Below, piece after piece: positions 9,931 to 21,858 of a DNA stretch of 64,000 nt (within the stretch, counting starts at the first letter, position 1; every line of letters starts with the position of its first letter). The stretch comes from Aplectana chamaeleonis (lineage: Eukaryota; Nematoda; Chromadorea; Rhabditida; Cosmocercidae). The translations under genes and the position numbers were made by a program. The notes beneath the pieces were generated by a model. That model saw only the letters and a list, made by a program, of their open reading frames with translations. It searched no databases and was not told where the DNA came from. The DNA is taken from contig JAPDOI010000360.1 of assembly GCA_029168955.1 (NCBI GenBank), forward strand, positions 310,001 to 374,000, read 5' to 3'.

Positions 9931-11185
9931 AAACGATGCAAATGTTCTAAAAGTAGCAGTAAAAAATACTTCTTTCTCATGCACAAATCGTATTTCGATA
10001 GCCAGATAAGAAATGGTTTCTGAATAGTGTATGGACGACTGTCCTTGAACCTCGGCATTTTGCTCTAGTTCAATAACACCACGAGGTTTTTCAATTATAC
10101 CACAAGAAATTTAACCTCTTACTTTGGTACAATACCTGATATAGAAAGCAGCACCGAAATGGGCATTCTATTGAACACTGGTAATGGGAATATTGTGGTG
10201 AAAGGATAGTAATTTTTCGCGGTTCTCTAATATAAACCCTTTTCGGGATATGTAGTAGTCATGCAATTGCTTTGTGTTTCAAATTTATCGCACGAAATTC
10301 AGAGTATCGCGCAATCCAATTTAAAGGGATGAGCATCCGAAAGTAGTTTTAAAAAAAGGAAGAGGTCAGTGTGTCCCTACTTGACTTGATTAATTTTTAA
10401 CGAGCGTGGCAGCCCTGCTCTTGCGAAAATCGCCGCTGCGACTCCGCGATAAAGCCATACCGGCTCCGAGGAAGGTACCAGAGCGGCTCCGCGAAAGTGC
10501 CGCTGCGGCACCGCGATGGGTGGCTGTGCTTTTACAAAAATAGGACCAACTGAGAGTAACTCATATAAAATTAATCGTGAGCCATACTACAACTTGGCGG
10601 GGCCTACGAACAGAAATGTGCACCTACGGTTGTTAGGTCCTTTATCTGATTAGGAAACTTTCTCAGAGTTCGCGGCGTACTCGTTTCGTGCCTCACGGTG
10701 TGTTTACTGTTTAACCGGAATTTAGATCAAAGATAATCACGTGAAAAATACAACTAAAACGCACGTTTCCGAACAGCCTTGGAAACGTTGCTGAGAAACG
10801 GCTAAATATTCGGCATCTCTCCCCCTGCGACCTTTTAAATTTCTTCTGAACTGCGCGCTAATAACTCAAATACATTGAATGGGGTAGTTTTTCAAGATTT
10901 CCACCAATACGACTCCTAAAAAACCGCGGTTTGCTCAAACCACCTCCTTCCCAAACTGTACGCCACCCCTTAATCCGAACACCGTCGACTCCGTCAATCC
11001 AGTTTATAGTCAGGCAGCGAATTTAACCGAAACGAATGTTCCCCACAACGTATACATCCTCCCCCACCCTTTTAACTCAGAACTCCAACTTTCAACTTGG
11101 TAGCATGTTTCTCAGCGTAATTGTGAGCATAATAGGAGATGGCAAAGTGCATAACCCTACAAACTGCCAGTGAAGGCCAACGCCG
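9931..11185. other. Unassigned interior of the first hAT-like insertion
   Basis: No coding motif. A few local repeats of GCGGCTCCG/GCCGCTGCG occur around 10440-10510. It could be original cargo of the composite element. Confidence 0.4.
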
Positions 11186-12793
11186 TAATTTATTTATTTA
11201 TACGTGGAACACCACGCGTGAACAGATAAGCGGGAAAATCAAGGCATAAACATATAACACGGAAACAGAAAGTATTGTAATGTGAGAATGGCTCAATTAG
11301 GTCAATACAAATGAGTCACAAATCCTGCGGGAAGCAAACTAAGCAGTCTCTTGGAGGTACTTGTCGATCAGCTTTTTGTATCGGGCTAGGGTAGTTGGCA
11401 ATGGATGTTTCTTGGATAGCTTCAGAAATTCTGAGCCGGCTCTCTGAGTGAAAAAAATGGCTCTGATACAGGTTTTGGCTCTTGAAAAATTAAGCTTGGA
11501 CGAACCACCTCTCGTGTTTGAAGAGGAGAACCTATAAAATGTGTCGATGCAAATGGGTACTGCACCGGGGATTCATTTGTAAATCATAATGAGATCATAT
11601 TTCTTTCTCCGATATAGTAGGGTGGGAACCTTGAACGACTTATTACGGACAGAAGCTGATGGAGTTTTAGTGTAGTCACACCCATATAATCTCATCCAAA
11701 GCTTTCTAGCAAAGTTATTTTGAACTGCTTCAAGCCTCTGAATGCATCGTTTTGAGTTTGTGCTGAGTACGGTAGTACCATATTCCAATAAGGGACGAAT
11801 GTACGACTTGTAGGCTAGTATAAGGTGTTCAAATGAATTCGTGGACAGAGCTTTGAACAGGTTGTGTTTGGCCCTATCTGCCCTATTTGCTATCATGTCA
11901 CAGTGCTCCGTAAAGGTTAGTTGTTCGTCTAGAATAAACCCCAGATCTCGCAGGGTTTTAGTACTATCAAGTTCCAACTCACCAAGGTAGTAGATGTTCT
12001 TATCAGCAGAGTTGCCAAGATGGAGCACTTTACTTTTAGGTGCTGACAGCGGAAGCCCCCATCTCTCTGACCAATCCGCAATTGAATTAACTGCCGATTG
12101 TAGAGCGACACAGTCCCCACTATCCTCGATAGTTTGATATATCTTGATGTCATCGGCGAACATTTTACAGGTGACACACCGTATTGACTGATTAGGCAAG
12201 GGATGTCAGAAGTATACAGGATAAAGAGTATGGGCGAAAGGACTCCGCCTTGAGGCACACCACTAGTTACGGAATACGTTTGTGAAAAGGAGCTATTGAC
12301 CTTTACTTGAAATGATCTTCCAGTAATGAAATTGTTTATCCATTTAACTATTCTAGGATGTATGCCAAAAGACAAGAGCTTTGAAATAAGTTTAACAAAA
12401 GGGACCTTATCGAAAGCTTTAGTAAAGTCGAAATAGATAACATCGACGTTAATTTTGTGATCAAGAGCTTTCGTCCAATCTTCCATTGCGGTTAGTATTT
12501 GTGTTTCAGTAGACCTGCCAGCTCTGAAACCATGCTGGCTATCAGGTATCAGAAAAATTGGTTTCAATGGATGAAACTAAAGATGTTTTTAGAATCCTTT
12601 CAAAAACTCTTGTAAAAACTGACGTGATGCTAATGGGGCGATAATTAGAAGCAAGACAATGGGGCGCCTTTTCGGGAATAGGCGTGATAAGTGAATGCTT
12701 CCAACGTGCAGGAATTTCACTAAACATATAGCTAGAGTTAAATATGTGTTCTGAAGGGTAAGAGATAGCAACAGCGATTTTATTAATGAAGTA
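11186..12793 (-). mobile_element. CR1/jockey-type non-LTR retrotransposon, 5'-truncated
   Basis: The minus strand carries the reverse transcriptase and then ~380 bp of 3' sequence ending in ATAAATAAATAAAT near 11190. A short 3' tandem repeat of this kind is typical of CR1-like elements rather than a poly(A) tail. The 5' part is missing: homology is cut at 12793 by the TA-bounded element. No target duplication was identified. Confidence 0.8.
11573..12793 (-). pseudogene. Reverse transcriptase of CR1/jockey type, frameshifted
   Basis: In order on the minus strand: fingers with NYRPISITSVFTRVFERILK (~12570-12790), then GFRAGRSTETQ, motif A DFTKAFDKV (~12410-12440), motif B SGVPQGGVLSPILF (~12225-12270), then after a frameshift motif C FADD (12150-12164), followed by the thumb and C-terminal region with WGLPLSAPKSKVLHLG, KTLRDLGFILDEQL and LEAVQNNFARKLWMR to 11573. 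The metal-binding aspartates of motifs A and C are kept, but at least two frameshifts (about 12555 and 12190) break the frame. It would have copied element RNA at a nicked target. Endonuclease and ORF1 are absent. CR1 and jockey clades cannot be separated by eye. Confidence 0.9.
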
Positions 12794-15111
12794 CAGTACC
12801 GCGCATATTTTCTGCAAAAACGGCGTTTTGCGGCGTTTTTTGCGCGCACAAAGCGCCGCTTTGTCATAACTCGCTTCAGTGTGGTCCAAAATCAATTTTG
12901 AAGATATTTTTGGACTTCCCTTAAAGAGGGGATTCTAAAGGTATACAGAAGTATGAAATTTTATGAAAATTGTCCGCCTTTATTCTGGAAAAAGCAAATT
13001 TTCAGCACAATTTTTCAATTTTTTGGATTTTCCCGTGTAAAACATGCCATGACGGATGTGTGAAATAGAAAATAGGAAGCTCTCGAATTTATTTTAACTA
13101 AAATTATACATTTCATTCTGTGGGGACAATATCACACGCGCATTCAGAGCCCAGAATGACTGGACCTCCATAACCCCAATTCTTCAAAGAATTATAACTT
13201 TTTAAAATAAGTTTGCTAGGGTTTATGAAGTATTCAATAGACCTCTTTCCTCACGGAGCATCCGAGCGGTTGCAAGCATTCGACTACCGCCACGAATTTA
13301 AACAGATGATTTTGGAAAACCTCGAACTTTCAGCTGTTCGTAACCAAATTTTCATCGTTTTTAGCGTTATTAAAATTGTATTCGCCTTTATGAAGTTCAA
13401 GAAAAGCGAATCGGGTGAAGTGTGGTGACTCTACTTGAATGCAAACCCTTGCAGAGCGAAAGACGCTCCTATCAATATTTTTCTGTAGCATAACAGCTTT
13501 GATAGCTGCATTTAGTGATTTACCCGTTTTTAAGCTTCCATTTTTCAGTCCTCAGAAGAGTGAAGAAATCCAAATTGCTAGACCTTTTTGAACGCTGGGC
13601 TACCATCTGATTACCCAGTTCCGTCCTGCATTCTGGAAAAGTTTCCGACTCTAAAGTTCTCACCAGCGACCTTAGCCAAGGGCCATGTTCAGAGGACCCT
13701 CTCGACAGTTCCAGACGTCCTCAACCGCATTCGTCTCACTGTCGTAGGCTCGCCTAAAACAGTTCTGAAAATGGTCCTCGCTCCCCTTCAGGGCCCCTTC
13801 ACAAACGAAATACGCCCCCCCCCCCGCAAATACACTCCTCGCCACACATCGCACGGAAACACTTCCAAAATCGCTCACTGTAGAGCACCCAACAACTTCG
13901 TCCCTTGGAAATCGGCTAGAATACCTTTCAAACAATGCCTTATCTGAACTTCAGGTCATTCCGTGCCCATCTCGATAGTCGTCAACTTCGACTTTCCACG
14001 GCCCCCACCCCACTGCCGCAGCTCACCCTCGCCCCGCCAGGCGATGGTGGGCCGACGGACAAAAATGGAACTCCTCCACCACCGAAATCGCATCTACATT
14101 ATACCACGACACTTTTGAGCCCTGACACGGCCTTGATTCACTCAAATTTTAGTGCCCTTCAACCTTCCATCACACATTTTTCGCGATTTTTCTCGTTTTT
14201 AGAGCCCCGTTTTCCAACCACCCGGCCTTCTACCCCACTACGCCTGCTTGGGCTTACGCAATGCTTTTTCACCTTCCCATAACTTTGTTCAGTTTCCCCT
14301 TTCTAGCAAGATCTACAGAATTTTCGACCCCCAAAAGTACCAACTCCGTAATGTCTCACTAGCGACCTTCGCCAAGGGCCAGTTCAGAGGACCCTCTCGC
14401 CCGTTCCGGACGTCCTTAGCCGCAATCGTCTATCTGCCGTAGGCTCGTCTAAAAATACTTCTGGAAACGGCCCTCACTTGCCCTTAGCGCCCCTCCACAA
14501 AAGAGATACGCCCCCCGCAAATACACTCCTCGCAACACATTGGACGTAAACACTTCCAAATCGCTCACTGCAGAGCACCTTAACATCTTCATTCCTCGGA
14601 ACTGGGTCCGAATACATTTTGAACAACGCCTTATACGAATTTCAGGCCATTTAGCATCCATCTTGAAAGTCGCCACCTTCATTGTCGCTTACCACTTTTG
14701 AATTCCGCCTTCAAAAATTCTTCTCCGCAGTATGTAAAACATTCAAAATTTTTGGACCACATCCTTGGTGATATCTGATTATCCATAAATTTTCCATTCT
14801 CTAGCCCACGACATCACTGTGATGCCATTTTTGATCAAACTTAACCCAGTTTTCGCAGCACCACTGTGCTCAGAATCTAGCGAAACCCTCATTTTGAAGT
14901 CCCGAATCTACATTGAAAGTGATAACTCCTCAGGAACATCAGTGCAGTTAGTAGTCATTATTGGTTTTTACATAATGTTCCAATTTCAGTCGTTCAGCTA
15001 TGCAAAAACTCTTGTTGTGCGCCGCCGAACACCCTTTCGCTGCTTGTTTAGAAGTCAAAAAGTGGCGATCTACAATGTTTGAGCTCTGCCAGCACTTTAG
15101 CCATTAGGCAG
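12794..15111 (+). repeat. Left inverted arm of the 6.13-kb element
   Basis: It matches the reverse complement of 16671-18924 along its length, with scattered substitutions and small indels. Near the inner end the left arm has ~85 extra bases between CTTGTTT and TAGCCATTAGG, which the right arm lacks, consistent with a deletion between short TTT repeats. It includes GAGGACCCTCTCG-type segments repeated twice within the arm (~13690-13930 and ~14370-14650). Confidence 0.85.
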
Positions 15112-16533
15112 CGTCCATACGTTGCGGAAGCGAGCTACGAGGCAAAGTCGATTGTCATCGAAGGCACACGATTTGCTAGGCGCTAGCTCTCGCGCGCTCA
15201 CGCCCGCTTTGGCTCGCTAACGCCCAACCTCGCTTGCTCATGCCTTTTTCGAATGCTATGTAATAAGTTTTATGCTCATAGCTTCATTCATAAAGCACAA
15301 AGTTTTGAACCTTGTTCAAAACTAATGCTCTCATATCCCCTAGACCGACTACGGCTGTCACAAACCATGGTTAATTTCCTGCCGATGAGTCGAGTGATTG
15401 ATCAACAGGTCAAACGTTAACAATCGAATCAACACCAGGCAGGAAATGACTGTCGGTGTCTCTCATGATATCGGGCACCCGTCAGCGTTGGGGATCGCTG
15501 AAGAGCGCTGGGGCCGTATGCATATCGCCCCCGACGGGGAATGGGGGCCCGCCACGGGGGATGGGGACCCGGCGGGGGTTCCTTAATGCATGTTTCGAGA
15601 GCCCTCGGCGAGTGGCCCCATTTCACCTGCGAGGGGCTCCTAACGTCCCCTACACCGGACTAAGGAGGAGAAAGAGAATTTCAGCATTCTTGAACATATT
15701 TTTCTATAGGGTGCAGTTTTACGGATAATATTCTCCATTTTAGAAAAAAAAATATTTTCTTTTTCATAAATGTAGCTATGTTACAATTTTCCTGCGAAAA
15801 AAGTTTTCTATTTTTTCCAGTTATTCCCACACTTCATTTTTGTTCCAAAAAATGATGTTTTTGAGTTTGTATTTTCGTTTTTTTTGCTAATTTAACAAAA
15901 TGGAATGTTTTTTATAGTCAGAATCCAAAACAAACCGCATTGAAAAAATTGTGTTTAGTGTGCTGATCGCGACCTCCGGTGGTTACTCGAATTCGATTCT
16001 TCCACCAACAGACGCGACGGCTTTTTTCCAAAGAAAAAAAAAACAGAACTGAGGATTAATAGTTTTGAACTTCGTCCATCGCTAACTCCATAAACTATAA
16101 AAATATATTCAGAAAATACATTTTTTCTTAGCAATGAAAAAGTACAAGAATACGGTGAAGAAGACGAGATGCATTTTATATTATCGTGATCTTTCCTCCT
16201 CGAATTTCGGTGTTAGTTCGAGACATGACGATATGCAGCTCAAAGAACAAAAAAGCTGTATAGAAATCTTGAAAAAATAGAGGGCGCGCAAGTGACACCA
16301 TCACGCCGCATCCGCACACAGCATTTCATTCGACGCTAAGCAATTCCATCGAGGCGGGGAGTCTCCCGGCGTGGAGAGTGAGGGGGTCCCTCACTATGCA
16401 TCCCGGGGCTCCCCACGTTCTCATCTCCGGGAAACCCTCCGCGTAGGGACGGGGACTCGCATCCTCTCCCGCAGGGGGTGATATGCATACGGCCCTGGAG
16501 AGTGAGAGCGAGCGTTCTCCCCACGTATGGACG
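15112..16533. mobile_element. Nested element with CGTCCATACGT ends
   Basis: It starts CGTCCATACGTTGCGGAAGC and ends ...CCCCACGTATGGACG, inverted over ~12-20 bp. Internal blocks match the element at 56786-57202: AAGGCACACG-TTTGCT, CGCGCGCTCACGC, and TGATCAACAGGTCAAACGTT against TGATCACCGGTCAAAGATTG. Its frames at 15398-15728 and 16336-16599 are GC-rich and not recognised. The target duplication is not clear. Confidence 0.65.
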
Positions 16534-16670
16534 GAGCCTGAAGGAAATTAATGATTCGTGACGATTTCGCAGCTCTCCCCTACACTCAAAAACTGTCAAT
16601 TAGAAAGGAGAAAGAAACACCGAAGAGAGATCAGTCTTTTCCGGAGTATCGTCCTTGGGTTTCTTCACAC

Positions 16671-18924
16671 CTAATGGCTAAACAAGAGTTTTTGCATAGC
16701 TGAACGACTGAAATTGGAACATTATGTAAAAACCAATAATGACTACTAACTGCACTGATGTGCCTGAGGAGTTATCACTTTCAATGTAGATTCGGGTCTT
16801 CAAAATGAGGGTTTCGCTAGATTCTGAGCACAGTGGTGCTGCGAAAACTGGGTTAAGTTTGATCAAAAATGGCATCACAGTGAAGGGCTAGAGAATGGAA
16901 AAGTTATAAATAATCAGATATCACCAAGGATGTGGTCCAAAAATTTTGAATGTTCTACACGCTACGGAGAAGAACTTTTTGAAGGCGGAATACAAAAGTG
17001 ATAAGCGACATTGAAGATGGCGACTTTCAAGATGGATGCTAAATAGCCTAAAATTCGTATAAGGCGTTCTTCAAAAAGTATTCGGGCCCAGTTCCGAGGA
17101 ATGAAGACGTTAGGGTGCTCTGCAGTGAGCGATTTGGAAGTGTTTATGGGCAATGTGTGGCGAGAAGTGTATTTGCGGGGGGCGTATCTCTTTTGTGGAG
17201 GGGCGCTGAGGGGAAGTGAGGGTCGTTTCCAGAAGTACTTCTAGACGAGCCTACGGCAGATAGACGATTGCGGCTAAGGACGTCCGGAACGGGCGAGAGG
17301 GTCCTCTGAACTGGCCCTTGGCGAAGGTCGCTAGTGAGACATTAGGGAGTTGGTACTTTTAGGGGTCGAAAATTCTGTAGATCTTGCGTTAAAGGGGAAG
17401 CTGAACAAAGTTATGGGAAGGTGAAAAAGCATTGCGTAAGCCCAGGCAGGCGGAGTGGGGTAGAAGGCCGGGTGGTTGGAAAACGGGGCTCTAAAAACGA
17501 GAAAAATCGCCAAAATGTGTGATGGGTGGTTGAAGGGGACTAAAATTTGAGTGAATCAAGGCCGTGTGAGGGCTCAAAAGTGTCGTAGTATAATGTAGAT
17601 GCGATTTCGGTGGTGGAGGAGTTCCACTTTTGTCCGTCGGCCCACCATCGCCTGGCGGGGCGAGGGTGAGCTGCGGCAGTGGGGTGGGGGCCGTGGAAAG
17701 TCGAAGTTGACGACTATCGAGATGGGCACGGAATGACCTGAAGTTCATACAAGGCATTGTTGGAGAGGTATTCTAGCCGATTTCCAAGGGACGAAGTTGT
17801 TGGGTGCTCTACAGTGAGCGATTTTGGAAGTGTTTCCGTGCGATGTGTGGCGAGGAGTGTATTTTCGGGCGGGGGGGCGTATCTCGTTTGTGAAGGGGCC
17901 CTGAAGGGGAGCGAGGACCATTTTCAGAACTGTTTTAGGCGAGCCTACGACAGTGAGACGACTACAGCTGAGGACGTCTGGAACGGGCGAGAGGGTCCTC
18001 TGAACATGGCCCTTGGCAAAGGTCGCTGGTGAGAACTTCAGAGTCGGAAACTTGGAGGTTCGGAGAAACTGCTATGTTTATTCAGAATGCAGGACGGAAC
18101 TTGGTAACCAGATGGTAGCCCAGCGTTCGAAAAGGCCTAGCAGTTTGGATTTCTTCGCTCGGCTGAGAACTGAAAAATGGGAGCTTAAAAACGGGTAAAT
18201 CACTAAATGCAGCTATCAAAGCTGTTATGCTACAGAAAAATATTGATAGGAGCGTCTTTCGCTCTACAAGGGTTTGCATTCAAGTAGAGTCACCACACTT
18301 CACCCGATTCGCTTTTCTTGAACTTCATAAAGGCGAATACAATTGTAATAACGCTAAAAACGATGAAAATTTGGTAACGAACAGCTGAAAGTTCGAGGTT
18401 TTCCAAAATCATCTGTTTAAATTCGCGGCGGTACTCGAATGCTTGCAACCGCTCGAATGCTCCGTGAGGGAAGGGGTTTATTGAATACTTCATAAACCCT
18501 AGCAAACTTATTTTAAAAAGTTTAAATTCTTTGAAGAATTGGGGTTATGGAGGTCCAGTCATTGTGGGCTCTGAATGCGCGTGTAATATTGTCCCCACAG
18601 AATGAAATGTATAATTTTAGTTAGAATATATTTGAGAGCTTCCTATTTCCTATTTCACACATCCGTCATGGCATGTTTTACACAGGAAAATCCAAAAAAT
18701 TGAAAAATTGAGCTGAAAATTCGCTTTTTCTAGAATAAAGGTTGACAATTTTCATAAAAGTTCATACTTCTATATACCGTTAGAATCCCCTCTTTAAGGG
18801 AAGTCCAAAAATATCTTCAAAATTGATTTTGGACCACTCTGAAGCGAGTTATGACAAAGCGGCGCTTTGTGCGCGCAAAAAATGCCGCGAAACGCCGTTT
18901 TTGCAGAAAATATGCGCGGTACTG
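16671..18924 (-). repeat. Right inverted arm of the 6.13-kb element
   Basis: Reverse-complement partner of 12794-15111. The outermost sequence is AGAAAATATGCGCGGTACTG followed by TA. Between this arm and the nested element lie ~137 bases (16534-16670) with no match in the left arm. Confidence 0.85.
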
Positions 18925-19025
18925 TACGATGGTACTTTGTCAGGGGTGTAGGAAAAGGAGAGTGGCAATTTACACAAAATATTGTAAATTTCCTTTTTGT
19001 GGAACCCCGGTAATGTGAAGCCGTA

Positions 19026-19772
19026 ATGCAATGGTCAGAGAACTGGCAGTTACCTTTGGCTCCCCATAAAACTATGCATTTGCGGATGGGCAGCTCAAAG
19101 GTCGAGGCCAGTTACGTTATGCAGAATAATTTTATCAGTCGTGTGAAATCAGTGAAAGATCTAGGATTCCTATACAACCACAAATTGGATTTCTCCAATC
19201 ACATTTCGAATATCCAGAGGAAAGCATAGCTCCGTACCTTTCATTTGTTCAAGGCGCTATCCACTACAAGTGTCACCACGCTATTGAAGGCCTAAAAAAT
19301 TAATGTAAGACCGATCGTGGAGTGCGGGACAACAGTTTTTGATCCATGTAAAAGAAAGCATGTTGAGGCTATAGAGAAATGTCAAAACAATTTCACCGGG
19401 AAACTTTTTATTAGGAAAGGTGGTATAGTGCGTAGCCGAATCCCAAAATTTAAGGCAAGAAATCGTCTATTTGGGCTTCCTTCGCTACAGTCAAGAAGGA
19501 ATGTCTTTGATGTTTCAATGGTTCACAAACTTTCGAAGCTCAGAGTGAAAATCACCTTCACACAATTTTTCCAACTCACGAGGTCGAGGACAAGAGGACC
19601 TCGATATAAAATACGAATTCTAAGGCAGAAATCTAACTACACCGGGCACTCCTTTAGCACCAGGGCCGCCTTGGCATACAATCCGCTCATGAGTAAAAAT
19701 ACGAACACCATGGAGTTCTCAAGCTTTAAGCGTTTTTCTAAATTAAAGCTGCTTAATAGTGGAGTGATTTGA
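19026..19772 (+). pseudogene. CR1-like reverse transcriptase, thumb and C-terminal region
   Basis: It encodes QWSENWQLPLAPHKTMHLRM, then VKSVKDLGFLYNHKLDFSNH, VECGTTVFDP, VEAIEKCQNNFTGKLF and a basic C-terminus ending near 19770. This order matches the same region of the minus-strand copy at 11573-12100, but sequence identity is low, so it is a different family member. In-frame stops fall at ~19228 and ~19297. All catalytic motifs lie upstream and are missing. Its 5' end meets the right TA of the 6.13-kb element. Confidence 0.85.
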
Positions 19773-19873
19773 CGCGTGAGTTAATTTTAAGAGAAAGCCT
19801 TTTTCCTATTGACTCCTTTAAACTTGTTTGTTGTAAATCTCAAGTGATTATATTGCTGTTTTAAACGATTGTC

Positions 19874-20377
19874 TTAAAGGCAGCAGACACGCTTGAGAAA
19901 GTTGTTGAGATAACTACGTTTCTGAAGTCGCATGGCCCCTAGTAGACTGCTCACGCCGTTGGAAGCGTCAAAAACAAGTCAAAACTACTAAATTTCAGCA
20001 ATGCAAATCGAAAAATTTCTGGAACCCCGCCCCTGAACTTCTGCAACCCCGCCCCAAAATACAAACTCGTCCAGATTGATAGTACTAATACGGTCCCTTT
20101 GGCTGCTTTTTGATGATTCCAACGAGGTTGACGTTCCAGTACAGGCTGTAAGAGTATATCGGCTTCTCTATCTCAACCGTTTTCTTGCCAATATTCGCTG
20201 TTTCAACCGCGCACCGTAAAACTCGTCCACTTTCACCTGATAACAAAATAATCGTTATTCCTCTATTTGCGCACAGTTTTCGTCCGTTTTTTCGTCAGTT
20301 CCCAATACAACTAGCTCCAAACCTTTGATTTATGTCATAAAATCGATACCATTTTTGAGCGTGTCTGCTGCCTTTAA
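19874..20377. mobile_element. TTAA-bounded MITE (504 bp) with AGGCAGCAGACACGC ends
   Basis: The left end TTAAAGGCAGCAGACACGCT and the right end GAGCGTGTCTGCTGCCTTTAA form an inverted repeat flanked by TTAA. It shares the AGGCA terminal word with the other TTAA elements and interrupts the 3' end of the CR1-like copy. No coding sequence. Confidence 0.85.
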
Positions 20378-20404
20378 ACGTCGTAATAAATCAAATCAAA
20401 TCAG

Positions 20405-20750
20405 ACGTCCTCCACAAGACGCTTTGAAAAATGTCTGAAAGAAATTGAGCTCTGAACCCTTTGTGACCTCTCCTGAAAACGTTTAGGGTGTTATTTCTTG
20501 TCCCGATGAACCCTAAATTTATTGATCAAGCCTCAACAAGGAGAGTGTGGTGAATTCGGTACTCTTCGAGACAAGAGGACCCACACGAGCATGACACTGC
20601 AATACTAGCAATTGCTTTGACATGACCGCACGGTAGATAACATCAACTGGCTTGAAGTCTCGAAGTACGTATAGCCTGTCTCCCTACTTTCGAGCTGGTC
20701 GCTGCAAGGCTTATGGGATTTACCATGCGCGTCCTAATCGCGGCATTTGT
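20405..20750. other. Unassigned interior of the first hAT-like insertion
   Basis: No motif or repeat recognised before the right subterminal block of the hAT-like element begins at ~20750. Confidence 0.4.
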
Positions 20751-20888
20751 TATCTATTGCGCACTTTTTTGCCGAATTTTGTCGAAAAGTGAGAGGAAAA
20801 ACGACAAATGACAATCGACAAAAATCGTCCAAAAACGGCCGGCAATCGGCAACCGGCAAACGGCAATTGCCGCACATCCCTGTTCTGA

Positions 20889-20960
20889 ATGGCTTGCCAA
20901 ACAGTTCAATCGAATTATCGCTGAAGGCAGGACCCCGAATATCAGGCCAAAATAAGTAAA
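20889..20960 (+). pseudogene. RTE reverse transcriptase, continuation after the insertion
   Basis: Translation gives WLAKQFNRIIAEGRTP, the segment expected directly after GDHGSE in RTE elements. The join across 9811-9818/20883-20890 is in frame. Similarity fades after ~20940 and is replaced by an oppositely oriented endonuclease. Confidence 0.85.
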
Positions 20961-21024
20961 AGAAAATAGAAGAGTGATCGCCAGAGCCGATTGGGGAGTT
21001 TACAATAACATTTTTGAAAATAAT

Positions 21025-21655
21025 TCACGGCTGCAGAGAATCATATCCAATATGTCCCCACCACGAGTTTGAAAACAAATGTTTCGTTCCAACTTGTTTG
21101 AAGAACCTGAGGTGAATGATTCTTTGAAGCGGAGGTGGAAGCTTGCTACGGAGTTTCAGACCAATTAATATCCGGGAACCTGAAATAACCACAAACCACA
21201 CATTCATTTTCGCAAGAAATCAAGTCACCTATCACTTTGTGAGCAGAATCGTGTTTTTCAGGTTACAGCTGTGAGTTTTGTAGAGGGCTAGCCTTACGTT
21301 GGATTGACATTGTTTCAAATAACAACAGGCAATTTTATATTCATCGTTAATGGATTCAACCCACACGGTCCCAGAGGAAATAAATTTTCTAGTAAGAATA
21401 AGGTCGCCACCACCTCTTCTATCATTTCCATCGCATCTTGCAAAAAGGAAATCACAAAGTAAGTGTTCGAAATTTACACTTAGATCATTTCAACTGTTTA
21501 GCCATGTTTCAGTCACCATTATTACGTCAAATTTAAATTCCTCAATAGCACATTTCAAATAGATGTTTTTCAGAATAGTGCGCGCGTTGCAATAGAACCA
21601 CTTGAGGCCGCAGATAGTGGTCCAAGTAGTGCCTAGCAGTTTAAAGCAGACTCAT
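21025..21655 (-). pseudogene. Non-LTR retrotransposon endonuclease (APE type), broken
   Basis: Read on the minus strand: a segment beginning YCNARTILKN, then VTETWLNS (21493-21528, the glutamate of the ETWL motif is catalytic in this family), an in-frame stop, then RCDGNDRRGGGDLIL (~21390-21437) and, after a frameshift, FRFPDINWSE (~21160-21190), which corresponds to the GDFNxPxIxW motif. This order is typical of CR1-like endonucleases of ~220-240 aa. The enzyme nicks target DNA to prime reverse transcription. Stops and frameshifts make this copy dead. Confidence 0.8.
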
Positions 21656-21858
21656 AAAACGAAGAAGATTGATTCTAACGGGCCAGATAATCCTTCTTTC
21701 TCCGTCCCCAGCGTGTAAGAGACTTCAGAAGGTAAATCCCTATATCAGAGAAAAAAACGTAATCACGAAGCATTTCTGACAGCGAAACGTTGGAAACGAG
21801 ACGCAGGAAGAACTAACTATAGCAAACTGGGTCTCCCTTCGACAGGTGGACCAAGCCT

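Larger units (their letters stand above)
12794..18924. mobile_element. 6.13-kb TA-bounded element with very long inverted arms
   Basis: Both ends read CAGTACCGCGCATATTTTCT inward and both are flanked by TA (12792-12793 and 18925-18926). CAGT ends with TA duplication are the Tc1/mariner signature. The two arms, ~2.3 kb each, are near-identical inverted copies, so every frame seen on the plus strand of the left arm recurs on the minus strand of the right arm. No DDE transposase motif was recognised, so it is a foldback-like non-autonomous element. The centre holds another element (15112-16533). Confidence 0.85.
18927..20404 (+). mobile_element. CR1-like retrotransposon 3' part, plus strand
   Basis: It holds the reverse-transcriptase C-terminal region and ends in AATAAATCAAATCAAATCA at ~20386-20404, a short 3' tandem repeat. 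The 3' untranslated part is split by a TTAA MITE (19874-20377). It is 5'-truncated at or near the right TA of the 6.13-kb element. Confidence 0.75.
9819..20882. mobile_element. 11.06-kb hAT-like composite insertion with 8-bp target duplication
   Basis: The left end is CAGGGATGTGCGGCAA and the right end is TTGCCGCACATCCCTG, a perfect 16-bp inverted repeat starting CAGGG as in many hAT elements. TTCTGAAT flanks both sides (9811-9818 and 20883-20890). Removing the insertion restores the RTE reading frame, an independent proof of the boundaries. Subterminal DNA at both ends is rich in CGGCAAACGG, AATCGACAAA and GTCCAAAAA blocks, and these run in the same direction at both ends. No hAT transposase frame is seen; the interior is other transposons. 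Confidence 0.9.

Noticed and set aside
11573..21655. One intact CR1 element with endonuclease (21 kb) and reverse transcriptase (12 kb) on the minus strand
   Set aside because: The reverse transcriptase lies inside the hAT-like insertion and the endonuclease outside it, so they are not parts of one interrupted copy.
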